This document shows positions 46,401 to 59,967 of a stretch of 64,000 nt of DNA, piece by piece. The first letter of the stretch is position 1, and each line of letters starts with the position of its first letter. The position numbers and the translations under genes were made by a program. The notes under the pieces were generated by a model. The model was not told where the DNA came from. It searched no databases and saw only the letters and a program-made list of their open reading frames with translations. Source of the DNA: Archegozetes longisetosus (Eukaryota > Arthropoda > Arachnida > Sarcoptiformes > Trhypochthoniidae); NCBI GenBank assembly GCA_018873245.2, contig JAEMBT020000002.1:12212001-12276000 (forward strand), given 5' to 3'.

Positions 46401-49400
46401 TAAAAGTTTAGGTTTCAACGATATGTGTATCAGACAGCCACTCACTTTTAGAGCTAATCTCAGTGTCTGCCAGACATGTCTAACAATGAGCTTCACTTAA
46501 AGACACGGCAGTATATATCGCTCTCATATTACATGTAATAAGTTTGCTTTCAATAAAATATCGACTGTTACTGTAGTAGTAATAGTCTAGTCAATACTTC
46601 AGTTTGTGCATGACCTAAAATTGAGTGTAGCTGCTCAAACCAACAAAAGTCTGGCCAATTTCTACAATTTCATAACTTCCGAGTGAATAAAGCGAGTACT
46701 GAACAAAAATGAAAACTTCAGTTTTTCTCAAGATTCAGATCGCCTTATAGTAGTTAAGAAAAATCAGAGAACTCATTTTGTGATGCGACAACAAATTTTA
46801 AAACTTATTACTCAAATATTTAATAATTTTAGTATTTATCGGTCATCTTTTAGTTTAAGAAATCAAATATTTGACAAATTGTTGAACTTTATGATACTTT
46901 CTCAACTGTATGGATAAGGTTTGGCTAGTTGTTTTCCCAAGTTCTGCCAAAAATTAAGACAAACTTTTCAAAATTTATTCCCTAAGAAAACAAGACATAT
47001 TCAATCGAACTGTTATTGATTTGAAGTAAGAATACATTTAGATTTAAAAAGAAATGTTAATTAATGTGAAACTAGTTAATAGTTAATTTCTCAGAATTGT
47101 CTAATCATTTCATTAAAATACCTACAATTGAACAGAAGCTTGTTTTAATGGCAATTTCGATCACTTAACTGCATATATTAATTGTTTATTATAAGTGAAT
47201 AACCCCATAAAGTAATTATTGGTAACTAAAAAGATTCACTTGTGAAACACTGAATGCATTGCGATCAACAGACAGAATATTTCTAGACTCATATATAGAT
47301 TATATCTAAATGTTTCTCTACGATAATTATGGTCACATTGAAAACAAGGTTTAATCAAATAAAAGATATTAATCATAAAAAAGACAAATATTAAATAGAC
47401 ATAAGGTTTGCATTATTTTACTTTCACATTGAAAGCACACTTTTATGACTTAGTGTTTCTCTCATTATACTGTTCCAAACTTGATATACCTCTTCCTCAT
47501 TATTCTTAACTATGTTTTCAGTATTTGAAAACAAATCCCTCGTAAGAATAACATAAAAACAAACTTAAGCTAACATCTGTTGCATTCGAATTGTTTGCAT
47601 TTGACTTTCTTTGATAGAAAAGTGATTTAAGTATCGTTTGTTCCGAAAAAACACAAATCTTACTCTTTTGATATCCTTGCATTCTCATATTTGTTTGGCA
47701 TACGCTGTCTTTCAGATGTGTTGCAATTAGCAAAGCTTACAATATTGCAATTTTACGTCTGAATCAAATTTGACAAAAAGGATCTCAAGTGAATCATTAG
47801 ATTAATGACCTAAAGTCAAACTGAAGCTCTAAATTCAGGTATTTATTAAATAAAAACTTAATTTTTAATTTTACTCTACTTCAAGACGAATTTATATGTG
47901 GTTTCGTCAATCGATACTAAAGACGAGAATACTCTGAATGTCTGTCAACATTGATAGAGAAAGTTCAAGTTGTTTTCATGTCAATCAATTTGACAGAAAA
48001 TGCATAAAAAATCAAATCTAATAAAAGCTCACTGTTCATCACTAGTCCATATTGAGCCAAATACTATTTTGAACAAATGGATTGTTTTAAAAATTAGAGT
48101 TAAGAAACAAAACTGAATTCTTAAATATGTTAAGAGTTGCTTTTGATGCGATTGAGCAAAAAGTCAATAACTGAGGGCTAATGTATTTTCAGATTCTTAT
48201 CCAAAATTTTAATCAATGCTTTAAATTCATAATATAATTTTGAACTGATTTTCTAATCTTAATAAATGGTCAAGTTTCTATGAATATCTAGAGAGACAAT
48301 CGGTATGGTTTACATGTTAGCTAAAACCGGCTCTTCGACATTGCCATTAGTTAACGTATAAATTGAGAAACGATTGCATTGCAGGCGAACGCACAGAATC
48401 ATAGCTACGCCTGTCAGGCAAGGATTCATGAATGCAGACACTGTCTGAACGATTCAAAACAAGCAAAGGTCACATTACTCTATCGAGTACACCAGCATTT
48501 TCAATATTAAAATGATTTTCTCATATAAACTGATTTTTGTCAAAGTCATGCAGGTTTATAAAACACTTTTTCTAAATCACTGAATCCATTAAAAGATGCT
48601 TTTTATTGTGGCTTATCTCTCAACAACAATAATTAAGTTAATCGCACTATTTTAGTCTATCACTAAAGGAATCATTTGTGAACTTTTAGTTGTTACTCTT
48701 TACGATCAAGACTAGACTGGTCTCAATCTAACTGATGGAGAGCTGCACGAAAAAAAAATTCTTGTTGACAGACCAAATTCATACTTATATTTAGAATACA
48801 GTCATTAGGATAGCTAAGTTTCAACTTAAAAACTGCTTCAATTAGTCCACAAGCCAATTGCTTAACATTTCTTCTCTAAAATTGGTTGAAAAGCTTTCAA
48901 CAATTGTTTGATTTGTTTATCTGTAAGGCACGACTAAAATTTTGAATGGCTATAATTTATTTGACATCAAATTTGATATGTTTTATAAGGACAAAATCGA
49001 TCAAATTTTCCATTTACATAAGTATTTCGTTTGAAAACTCTAGATTTTTCGGTTTTAAATTTTGAGTAATTAAATTGGTTCATTAATTATGTTGGAAAAA
49101 ATTAAAATCTTAATAAAACATAATAATAACGTTTAATTATTTGGATTGGGCAATTATTATTTTATAACTCAATACACATATTGACAAGCGCTCACTCAAC
49201 AAATCTTAACTTTTATCAGCATAATTTTCAACTCTTCAATTAACATGTGTTTATTATTTTACTATCATTTGAAAAATTATTGATCAAGATATTTGTTCGA
49301 TCATCCTATAAGTAATTTGTCTGAAAATTTTCTAAATAAGCTTTATTCTCAATAATCATTGAACTGAAATGAAAAGATTTGAAGCGATTATTACTTTCAT

Positions 49401-51476
49401 ATACAGAGATCATTATGAATAATTTGAAATGAGAAAATAATATTTAATATTGTCTAATTAGAATAACTAGAAACCTGTGTTCAAGCGTGCTTAATAATCG
49501 AATTTTTAAACATTGCTTAAGGTGTAAAGCGATCGTTTTGATTGATTCAACAAAAATATTCAACTATTAAGTCGAGCCTCTTTGTTATCATTTAGACTGA
49601 TATATGTGCTCACCAAATGATAACAAGAAACAAATGCAACACTATATCACTAATTTCATCAGTCTGTCTGATGTAATAAAGCGGAAGTAGGATTAGACAA
49701 TTCAATAGGTCTCTCAAGAATAGTGAAAGCATTTTGAAAATTAGATTCAGTCAGACAGTAAGGATCGAGTAAAGGCTAGACTTTAAACTTACGCAATAAA
49801 GTAGAGGTCTGTAATCGAAACAATTGAGCTTTTAAAGTATCAAATGTTGCAAAGAAAGATAATACAAGCGCAAAAAATAGAAACAATAAGATGGATATGG
49901 GATACCACTTCAGAATTTTAAGATCAGACCAAATAAAAATCGAAATTCAAAGACTAAAATCAATTATATAAGGTATAAAAATTATTTAAAAATTGCGTGC
50001 CATAAGCTCAACATTAATTTTGGTTGAATTTATTTTTTGAACCAAATAAAAAGTTCAAAAATATATATATAAATATATATATATCTATGTTAAGTTTTGA
50101 AGAGCTTTAACCTTTAAAACGGATCGCTGTTTAGCCTGGATTTTACAATTAACGATTGAAGTGGTCTGAATTATTGCGTATTACTTTTAATAGAAATTTA
50201 CAGCTTTTATAATTCATTTAGAAGTAGAAACGTCTGCTCCACATATATAAGTATATCTATAACTTTTGTGCGTTTCGTAAACAGCCAAAGGGATAAAGAT
50301 AGCGATGAAGATATGGATCTGTATTTCTTTATCGCTCAAATGGATTTTTTGTCCTTTATTTCTGAGGACATGTCAGTAAAGATAGTAATGTTCAATAGTC
50401 TTATGGATTCTAGACATCAGTTTTTATATCTAGCCTTATTTTTCACCTTATTTGGTCTTTCGAGTCTCATTTGACTCGCACTTATTTCTTCATATTAAAA
50501 AAATACAGTTTTTTATATTGATTTAAGGAGCAGTTATTTTTGATAAAGTATAACTATAAGCAATGAGTTTCTAAAATTACTATTATATCCTAATTTGATT
50601 AGTGAGAATTGAAGCCAACAGAATAATCACTTATAGAATATAAACATAAGAAATAATTGATCAAAGTAAATGCTTAATACTGATTACCTATCTAGAGATG
50701 AACAGATTTGTCATAAATTGTAAGAACATAGGCTGAGAACATAATGAGCAAATCAATCATATATGAAGCAATGTTTGATCGGGTCTTGTATTTGAGCTCT
50801 ACCGCTACCATTACTACTAAATTCAGTTTTATTTTCAAAGTATGCGCTCTTCTCGCGGCAAGTTGTTAAATTTGTTAATTTAAAATAATGTAGTCAATAC
50901 TGTTGAAAATTCAATTAGCTCTATAATTGAGAATAATAAACATAGATTCTGCGATTCAGACCATACGATCAGTGAGTCCTTTATGAATGAGACAAAACAA
51001 GTATGAATTGACGTTAATTTGAGTAAACCGCCGCAAAATCCTTTTTAAACACAGCGAACCTGTTTCGAAGGTTACGTATTGCTTCTTATATATGATTAGC
51101 TTGATTCTTTTGATCAATAAAAACAAATAATCATTAGCTGGTTCTATCCGAGCACTATTGCTAAGGGTGTAGTGCAGTGAGAAAGTTGTTTACATTCGAT
51201 ATACTCGAGGCTTATGTCAGGAATTAACTCGAGTCATTTCAGCTAAATTTTAAAACATTACTATTTTTGTGCGATTTAAAATCCCAGACAATATTCTGAT
51301 AAGTTTGATGTAACAATAATCTTTTTTGTTATTTTGGAGTAAAATAATAGAATTGAAAGTACGAACCTCATTTCCCTCAAAAATATTATCAATCTAAATT
51401 ATCCATTGATTATCTAATATCAAAAATATTTAAACATAATTACGTCAGTATTCAGTGATGACTTTTTTATAATCGT

Positions 51477-51478
<2 letters not shown>

Positions 51479-51519
<41 letters not shown>
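51479..51519. repeat. (GA)n microsatellite
   Basis: An uninterrupted run of about 20 GA units, the longest simple repeat in the window. It is in gene-poor DNA, so a GAGA-factor or chromatin role is possible but unsupported. Confidence 0.95.
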
Positions 51520-51521
<2 letters not shown>

Positions 51522-51752
51522 ATGTGATTCAAGAGATCAATAAAGTGAAATCTTTTAGCAGTGAATCTTGTAAACACCCAGATTCGGAATTTTCTATCGA
51601 TGAAATCAGTCATCTTCTAAAACATAAAAATAAGCCACTGATATGACCTATTGGAACAATTGTGGAGAAAGTATTGATCGAAATATCTCTTACTGAATAA
51701 TAAGACTATTTTGGATATAAGCCTAAAATTAAATGATTTAAAGTGTGCTATA

Positions 51753-51768
51753 GATGACACGTGTCATC
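51753..51768. promoter_or_regulatory. 16-bp perfect palindrome with CACGTG core
   Basis: GATGACACGTGTCATC is fully self-complementary and centres on a canonical E-box (CACGTG), as bound by bHLH dimers. The symmetric TGACAC flanks extend the site beyond a chance hexamer. It is only a candidate regulatory site. Confidence 0.4.
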
Positions 51769-54700
51769 AATAGATCTATTTGCACTCAATCATTCCTATA
51801 AAGCTTTTTTCAAATACATTTCAAATGGAAATATTGAGCCAATTGAAAACTAAAACCAACAGTTTTTCTCTCAAAATGTTTGTGTAACCGAAATATTTGT
51901 TGGAGTGATGTAAAGAAATAGTAGACTTGTATTGATCTGATACTAGCTAATTCGATATGAAAAGCGACTCAAATAATTCTTCCGGTATTTTATATTTGAC
52001 TAAAAAAACTTATACTCACATTCAAAGCTATTTAGTTCATGTTTGCTCAATAACTTCAACTAAATTTCTAGTTTATTCTCAAGGATTGAAAAAACAAAAA
52101 TATTTTAGGAATATTTTGCGATTTCTCTTAAATTCTTTTTGCGTAGCACTAGTTTTTACCTCGAGTGCCAATTATTCAAATTTGCAACAACTATTGATCA
52201 TAAGAACAAGTTGTTAATAACGGATTGTTTTGATTAAAGTGCGGCTACATAAAAAAAGAATGAATGAGAAATAGTCTGCTTTTCTAGAAACAAACGGCAA
52301 AAGTGTATCGTTTACCACTAGTACTATAAATAAGAAATATATTCTAGTCTTTATTGAGGCAGCATTTAATTACAATAACAAGTTAATAAATGTAAGAATG
52401 CGAAACTAACACAAAACTTCAATCTAAATAAATAAACATAACTTCAATGAAAATAAATAAAAAATCTTAATAACAAATATTACGTAACAACTGATTTAAA
52501 TTTACAATTTAAATGACCCAAATTGACTTGAGTCAAACTAATATGATTCTTGATTGACACTAATGTTATGCTCAAATCATTATTAAACACTATCATATAT
52601 CATAATCCATTAACACATTTCATTTGCAATACTTCAATCAATCAATCAATCAACTGATTCAAATCTCTTTCTCTTGTTATTCGATTAGTGGTCAAAATTT
52701 AGAAATATTAGCCCAACTTTGACCACGAGATCTACAATTTTCACATCTATTGGCAGTTGACGTCATGTTTAACATATGAGACCTTCAGCCTAAACTCTTC
52801 AGAACAAGTATAAATAATCTATTTTCCATTTTAAGGGTAAGAAAATGTGTGAAAATATTTTGAATTTTTGAGGCACTCAATTCGCTCCATACTTCAATTT
52901 CAAGCTAAAAAGTAGATTTATATAAAATTCTTTGACAACTCCGCACATAATACGCAAAACTTATCTGAACGTCTTGAAAGATGAGCTCAAAATTTGTTTT
53001 ACAAAGTTATGTCAATTACAACTGTTTGTATTTTCAAATAAGAAGTTGATCAAATTTTCATTCTAAACATTATCCGAATTCCGTATGACATACATTAATT
53101 TAGATGAGTTGTCCATAATACTATTTTACAAGTGATAAAATTGTGAAATTTCTATCGAAATGAATGTTACAGCTTAATCTTTAGATATGTTTGATTTGGT
53201 CTTTGCATTGCGTAAAATCGTTGACTTTGCTTCAGTCTTATGTTTAAACAGAAAGATTTCTTCATTAAACATTATTAAAACATTTGAAGTATCGCAGAGT
53301 CAAATCATGTAATATTTTATGACAAAATTTATCTCAAAAATAAGGATAAGGCTATTAATGGTGGATTCATTTGAATGTTGAACTTAATGAAAAGTTCTTT
53401 TCTAATAAACCTTTAAAGATTTATTTGAAGAGCAAAAGCAAGTTTAAAATAAACGAAAAATCATACTTTCAGTTGAAAGATACTCCCATATCAATTGTTT
53501 TTAATGAGACATTCAATTTGAATAGTTCAAGTATAATATAATAATATAGCTTATTATCAGACGAAAATACAAGAATAGATCCAGGGTTAAAGTAATTATT
53601 GTCTACAAAACTGTTGTTTTTATTTATACATAAATTCAGTTACTTATAATTAAGTTATCAAATAAAGTGATTTGTCAAAACGTAATTTAGAGTCACAAAA
53701 AATATTCATAAAAATACTAACAGAATGTCCGCTAATACAATGTTGAACCGAGCCTATTAAGAAACACTATAAGGTAAAAATTTTATAAAAATTTCAAGTG
53801 ACGAGTAGTGGCACTTTTGAATATGACGTTAAATTGAATAGGCTTTCAAGTGAAAAGTCTATTTTTTAAGTTTTGATAAAATGGTCAAAAATGTAACACT
53901 CTAAGGAATTTTAGCATTAAAAGCGAATCTTTAAAAGGAATAGTCGAACGAATTGAAAAGAGCCTTTTTAGAAATGATTAAAGTTAGACACAGTTAGTGG
54001 TGTTGTCCATGACATATATTCAAACCGGCCTTTTCATTACTCGTAAGCTTTACTTATATTTTGAACTAAAACCTAATCAGTATAACAACGAATCGTAAAA
54101 ACCCATTTTGAACTTGAATTGTTACTGTATGTAATTTATAATTATTTTTCATAAACAACAATTTGATTTAAATATGTTAATCAGATAGATATCCTTTGCT
54201 AAAATGTTTTTCTCGTTAGTCCTTAATCTACTTGATTGCAGATAAATCATAACGACCTATCAGGAAAGTGCTTAATTAATACTTCCCAAATAACCAGTTC
54301 AAGAATGTAAAGAAAAAGAATAGATATCTTAAATATAAGATACTCAAATATTATAAGTCTTTATAAATTTCATAAGAGAAATTCCAATAAATTTCAAATA
54401 TAGAATTTAGATACTTCAGAAACCACATAATGCATTATTAAATTACAGCACCTCAAAGTGGCCTTCGAGGTTAACACTTCGGAACCACTTTCTGTACCAC
54501 AAAAATGAAATTTTCATCATAGAAAATTATTTTGATTGAAGATAAGAGATCATTTTTATTAGAAAAACTATATCTTTGAAAAGCATTTCTATTAGAAATG
54601 CTTACATACATTAGAAACGTTTAAATGAACGCAGAAAGACAAATTGTGTCTTTTCATATGAAAATTTCCCAAATTAGAATTATACCGAATGGAAAAATAT

Positions 54701-57700
54701 TTTTCAACACTTTCATCCTCGAACTTAAGTCTATTTCGAAGCTTTATATTTAGAAAATGAACTCTACAGGGAATTAATTTTCCAACTTTTCTACCAAAAA
54801 CTTTGCTTTCTTTGAGAAAATATTTTTGGTACAATAATCTCTACTTTGGGTATATTTTCTTAAAAAGTTAATTTTAAGGAAGTTGGCACTTTCTATAAAT
54901 TGTTAATTTATTCATTTGAAATCATGTGTTTGATTTACATAACCTGCCCGAGGTTTAGAGTACTTGACCAGAATTGAATAAGTATTGAGAATTGTTTTTC
55001 ATGTTTATCAACCATACACGAGTAATAAGAGATTATTGAGAGCTAAGAAACCTGTTCATTTTTTCAAATAAAAGTACAGATTTCTACTCGTTCTTAAAGC
55101 GAACAATAAAAAAGAACTGATTACTTAAGCAATGAGTAAATTAAATTAGGTAAATCATATTAAGTACTCACTTCTACAAACCTTAAGTTTTATTTATATT
55201 CAGTTTGATTTGGGAATAGGGTTTGCTAATCATAGATAAAAAGTTCTTTTTAGCGTCTTGGTAAGCGCAATATTCTTCAATGCATTCAATTAATAATGTA
55301 TAACTACTTCAGGTCTTTCTCCGACAATTCATTGAACATCTCAGCTTTAATCTAAAGATGAAGGCTATTTTAAGGCAAAATCACCTTTCACTCAAATAAT
55401 CTCATAAACAATATTAGTCTCTCTTTACGACAAGACCGACAAAAGTTCTGTTAGAATCTAATTATATGATAATTTTGCAAACTGTAACATATATCAATTA
55501 AGAACAATAAGTGACCAAATTGTATTCAGCATTCTATAGGGATCTTTATTTCCAAAGGGTTTTACAAACAAAACAGATCAACTTGTTATGAAACAGATTG
55601 TATGAAAAATAAATGATACAACGAGTTGCATTAATTTAATAAATATAAATCATAATATATTGTCTCCAAATTTTAATAATTATCTCAATTTTATTTTTCA
55701 AATGAAAGCGACAAAGAGAAAGAAAAACTTATAAACAAAAAGACTAAATAAAATGCAACCCTCTAACTTGAGTGAAAAGCTTGTCACATTTGTGCAACAC
55801 TTAGTAATATTAATTTTAATTTTTTCCTACTTGAATAAAACTCAAATATAGTTCAGTCACAGCTGTCTGCCAGCCGTTTACCAAAAGTCTCACAAAAATT
55901 CATGTTTTCACTCAAAACCTGTTTAATTGCTTTTATTAAGCAGTTGCTGAAGTTAACAATAAGTTTTTTTAGTTTGGTTTTAGTATATTGTAATATTTAA
56001 TGGATTTTTTGGCAGTAAATATAAATCTAACTTAATCCAAATTGAGCTTGATTAAAAATTGAATATACTCTTCTTGGCAATCTGATTAAAAAAGAGTGTA
56101 AATTTAATATTCACAAAAATAAAGATCATCTCAATATTATTCTAGCTATTCTTATCAAACTTTAAAAAGCCATCTTAATGGTCTAATACTTAATTTGAGA
56201 AACCTTTTGCATAATTTAAAGCAAATAATTCACCTTAAGCGCTCGTTAAAAGGAATGTCAACCAAAATTACGAAATGTAGTTATCTACAAAATAGAGTTT
56301 TTCAAGCCCACTCTTATTGATGGGAAACAAGTGTATAAAATATCAGCTGAGTTTTTGCTAAATTTATTTCTTTGGTACTGACTCAATAATCCTGCCTAAT
56401 CTAAATACATTTAATAATTTTTGATTTGATCATATCCGAATAAATATGTTTATTAAGTTATAAGTCAATTCTAACTATGACTCAGCATTGCATTAAAAAG
56501 CGTCCATTTCACCAGAGAACCATTTTCTTCGAGAACCAATGATTGATCACAAATCATATTTGAAACTCAAATTTTTGATTGAAAATCAGATAAATCAACT
56601 GAAAAATCATGAATTCATTAAATTGATCAAGTTAATGTCAAAGTTGAGCCAAAGGCTTTTGTCAAAAGTTGTTTTGTGAATGTGTACATCTAAAAACTTG
56701 ACAATCGTTTTCATCTCACAAAAGGCCTAATCATTTTAGATTCATATTATTCAAAATCACTAAAGTGTTCTGTTTTTAATCGAAAAAATAATTTATATTC
56801 TTTCTAGATATAGTAAGCTTTTATTTTAAGAAACAATAAAAATCTAGCGATCATCCAAAATCTCAAATTAAAAAGAGCGAACGCGACAAAAAAGTGAATT
56901 CAACTGATTTGTGGCAGCTTTTACACAAGCGATAGAATACGGGCAAGCCTTTTGTTTTGTTTTGTTTTTATTAATCAATTTTTTCTTTTTTTACTCTATT
57001 CTAGTTTTGCTGTTTGCTATTAAACAATGTTGCTGTTAGACTAAAACGAAATGAACTGAACTTAATGTATGTCTTGATGAAAAAAGGTGAATGTCATGAA
57101 AGTTAGAGACTATGCCTTAAGACCGATACTGCAACAACTACTGACTTACTCTACTGTCTAACTGACATTCAACAATAAAATGAAAGTATGAGATGAAAGA
57201 ATAAAAAACAAAAATCATAAAAACAAAAATATGATGAGCAAAATAAAGAAAAATTTTTCGAGGAAGTAAAATAAGATGTAAAAAGAATAAAAATAAGCAA
57301 AAGTAAAGCTTATGGAAACAATTTTTAATTAAGTATTTTATGCTCGCATTAAATTAGAACAAAAAACAAGTTCAACAATTTATTTCTTTAAAAGTATAAG
57401 CGCTCTAATCACTTCAGTAAATTTCAGTTTCAAACAGTTCAATATGAAGATAAGAATAACTTATATAGAAGTTTATTGTATGTAACTTAACCAAAGTGTT
57501 AATCATTAAATCAGATTCTAGCATAACGTTGAACACGAAAACCATTTAAATATATTTCATAAAGAAACAAAAATCTTTTTCGTATCATTTACCTTTAATT
57601 TAATCGACATAATGGTCACTCAGCACTCAATAGATGTGGTCGAGTGAATGCTTCAAGAGTGTATTCAATGTTAAGAAGTATTGGTGATGATGCTGTCTCT

Positions 57701-57888
57701 GCCATCACAGTGTTGGCGGCACTGATACTAATAAAAAACAAGGACAAACTTATGTAGATGTTGTTTGGCTATGACTTTGTGCGCTAGTTGTGGCACTAGC
57801 AGAGAACCAATTGCGAAAAAGAGTTAAAAAAAGAATTGGTAGCGACAACTCTGACTGAACTGTTTCTACGACCGGCTCGAAACAGCGT

Positions 57889-57963
57889 CTGCCTCTGCCT
57901 CTGCCTCTGCCTTTGCCTTTGCCTTTGCCTTTGCCTCTGCCTTTGCCTCTGCCTCTGCCTCGC
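57889..57963 (-). repeat. GCCTYT hexanucleotide repeat
   Basis: About twelve copies of GCCTCT or GCCTTT on the plus strand. On the minus strand the unit reads as alternating Gly-Arg and Gly-Lys within a short open frame (57750-57986). It marks a GC-richer stretch that may be a 5' leader or first exon. Confidence 0.85.
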
Positions 57964-59573
57964 TTCTCACTTGCTCTAACTTGCAATTGACTCGCCAGAC
58001 AAAAAGGCTGTGCAGTCAGGCTTCAGAGGATTCACTTGAGATATTCGATCGGATCAGATGAGACAGACTTGTCTTCTGTTGTATACATTGAATGTTGTTC
58101 TACTCTCTCTTTCTCTCCAATGTGTTTATGGTGTGCTCTTGTGTTGTGCAACAATAACTTAGCTTTAAGTTTATTAAATTATTACAAAAAATATCGACTA
58201 ATTTGAACACTTTTTAATGAGTGCTTTAACTTTTAAGAGAAACACATATTTTACGGTTTAAGTTCATTCATCTGATTATAATTTTTTTTAAACATTCTCA
58301 ATGTTTATCATTTTTTCCAAATTCATTGACATTTGTTTGCTTTACAGTTAGACTTGATATTGACTTATCACTTATTAAACCAAAATAACTAATCGATTTA
58401 TAATTTTTTTAATAATTTAACTAAATGCATATGACTATGAAATTGCCTGAAAAATTTTCAAAATTAAAGAAAACGATAATTGAAGTAAATATAAGTAAAT
58501 ATTTGAGGCAATATCGGAGCGATTCGATGGTTCAAATGCAAACAAGTTGAAGAAGAGAGAGTCATAATAATAATTATTTGTTTAAGGAAGTATTTACTTG
58601 AATATGAGTTGAAAATCCCCTTTTTATTATTTTATATCGGTCCTATGCATAACATATCAATAAAATGTTTAAATATATAGAACACTAACACTACAGTCGA
58701 ATAGGAATATAGCACAAAACGCCAAACATTAACCACACCGAACAACAACAACAACGAGAAGAGACAAACCGAGAAAAGATAAAAACAAAAAATTCTTTAG
58801 TTATAATACACCAGTTATAGTGTTAGGTAGACTTTCTCTATTTATCTATTAGGTATTGAACGATTGAAGTGCCTGATGCAGTTGTAATACCGGCAATAAC
58901 TGTCATACACCACATTAAAATAGTAGAGAAGAGAACGGATAGCTTGAGAGTTAGCTCACTCTCTAGTAGTTCAACACAACAATCATTTGAATGCGAGTAT
59001 ATGTTGCAAAGGTCTATGTAATGCTTGTACAGCGCATTCGCTGTTCAAAGATCTAAAAAATTCGTAGAACAAGCCAGACAACAAAAAAATTGGCGACGAC
59101 TCTTAAACGCCATACGAACGAGTTATTCCCGCAAAATAGGAGTTGCTCTAAGAGTATATCTAAAGAGCCATATAAGAGTTACCACAGCCTTCTCAAGCCT
59201 TTACTGCCAGACTTATTGCTAGCTGTATTGCTTCTCTTATGTAAACTACCATATCATGCACATAACCATACTATTGTTTACTTCAGATCTGACTAGTGCA
59301 TAAATTTTGATTCTAACCTAGTATAACACACATAGAGGCTACATTATACAGTACAGTAACGAGAGAAAACATATCATTAAGAATATGTACGGTATATTTA
59401 ATAGGCTATAGCGGCCAGAAGTGCTTTCATCTCAGAGTTAGTCAATTCGATACATTAAGTATCAGTCTTATGAAACGCAGCCAAACATTCATTTGTTCAA
59501 TGAGTTGATAGATCGAGAGAAACGTCGTTCTCCAGACATTTCTCAACGAATAACTCAAATATGACTTAAATGG

Positions 59574-59967
59574 TCATGATTGTTCTGATCCACCTGTTCC
59601 CACCACCTCTTCAACATTTGACGCATTGCTATTTGTTAATTCTAGAAAGAAAGAATATTGTCAAAATAGTAACATATTCGACATAAACTTCCACCACACC
59701 AAAATTATGTCGCACAATTCGATGCGCTCTTTTAGCTGACACTGAACAGCGTCTTAGCTAACTGTTCGGGTTTTCCATTCAGAGGACTTTGGCTGTAGAT
59801 TTCGATTTTTTGATGATCTATTCAAATTGACCTCTGATACACTCTGAGGGAAGATCTGATGAACCAGATATAGTGAACACGTTAACAAGAAAAGGCATCA
59901 AGTTACACACAGTATTCTTCAAATGGCAACGGCTTATGTCCAAAAGTACCTTCATCGATTTCTACTT
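59574..59967 (-). CDS. Candidate terminal exons of an unidentified gene entering from the right
   Basis: Two minus-strand segments look coding in otherwise AT-rich DNA. Segment 59907-59967 reads VEIDEGTFGHKPLPFEEYC after a pyrimidine-rich acceptor. Segment 59574-59628 (or 59641) reads NASNVEEVVGTGGSEQS and a stop; a textbook acceptor (TTCTTTCTTTCTAG) sits at its edge. With a GTAACT donor and the AG just before 59628 they join in frame. I do not recognise the protein. Earlier exons would lie to the right. GC-richer sequence down to about 58,650, with AATAAA on the minus strand near 58,623, could be its 3' UTR. Confidence 0.28.

Noticed and set aside
51957-52217. 86-codon open frame on the plus strand
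   Set aside because: Composition is background-like, with no motif, no splice context and no similarity I recognise.
54592-54834. 80-codon open frame on the minus strand
   Set aside because: Lys/Asn/Phe-rich composition expected of AT-rich DNA and no recognisable domain.
57750-57986. Gly-Arg/Gly-Lys repeat protein on the minus strand
   Set aside because: The frame is produced by the hexanucleotide repeat and ends in a stop without a usable donor, so it is more likely untranslated.
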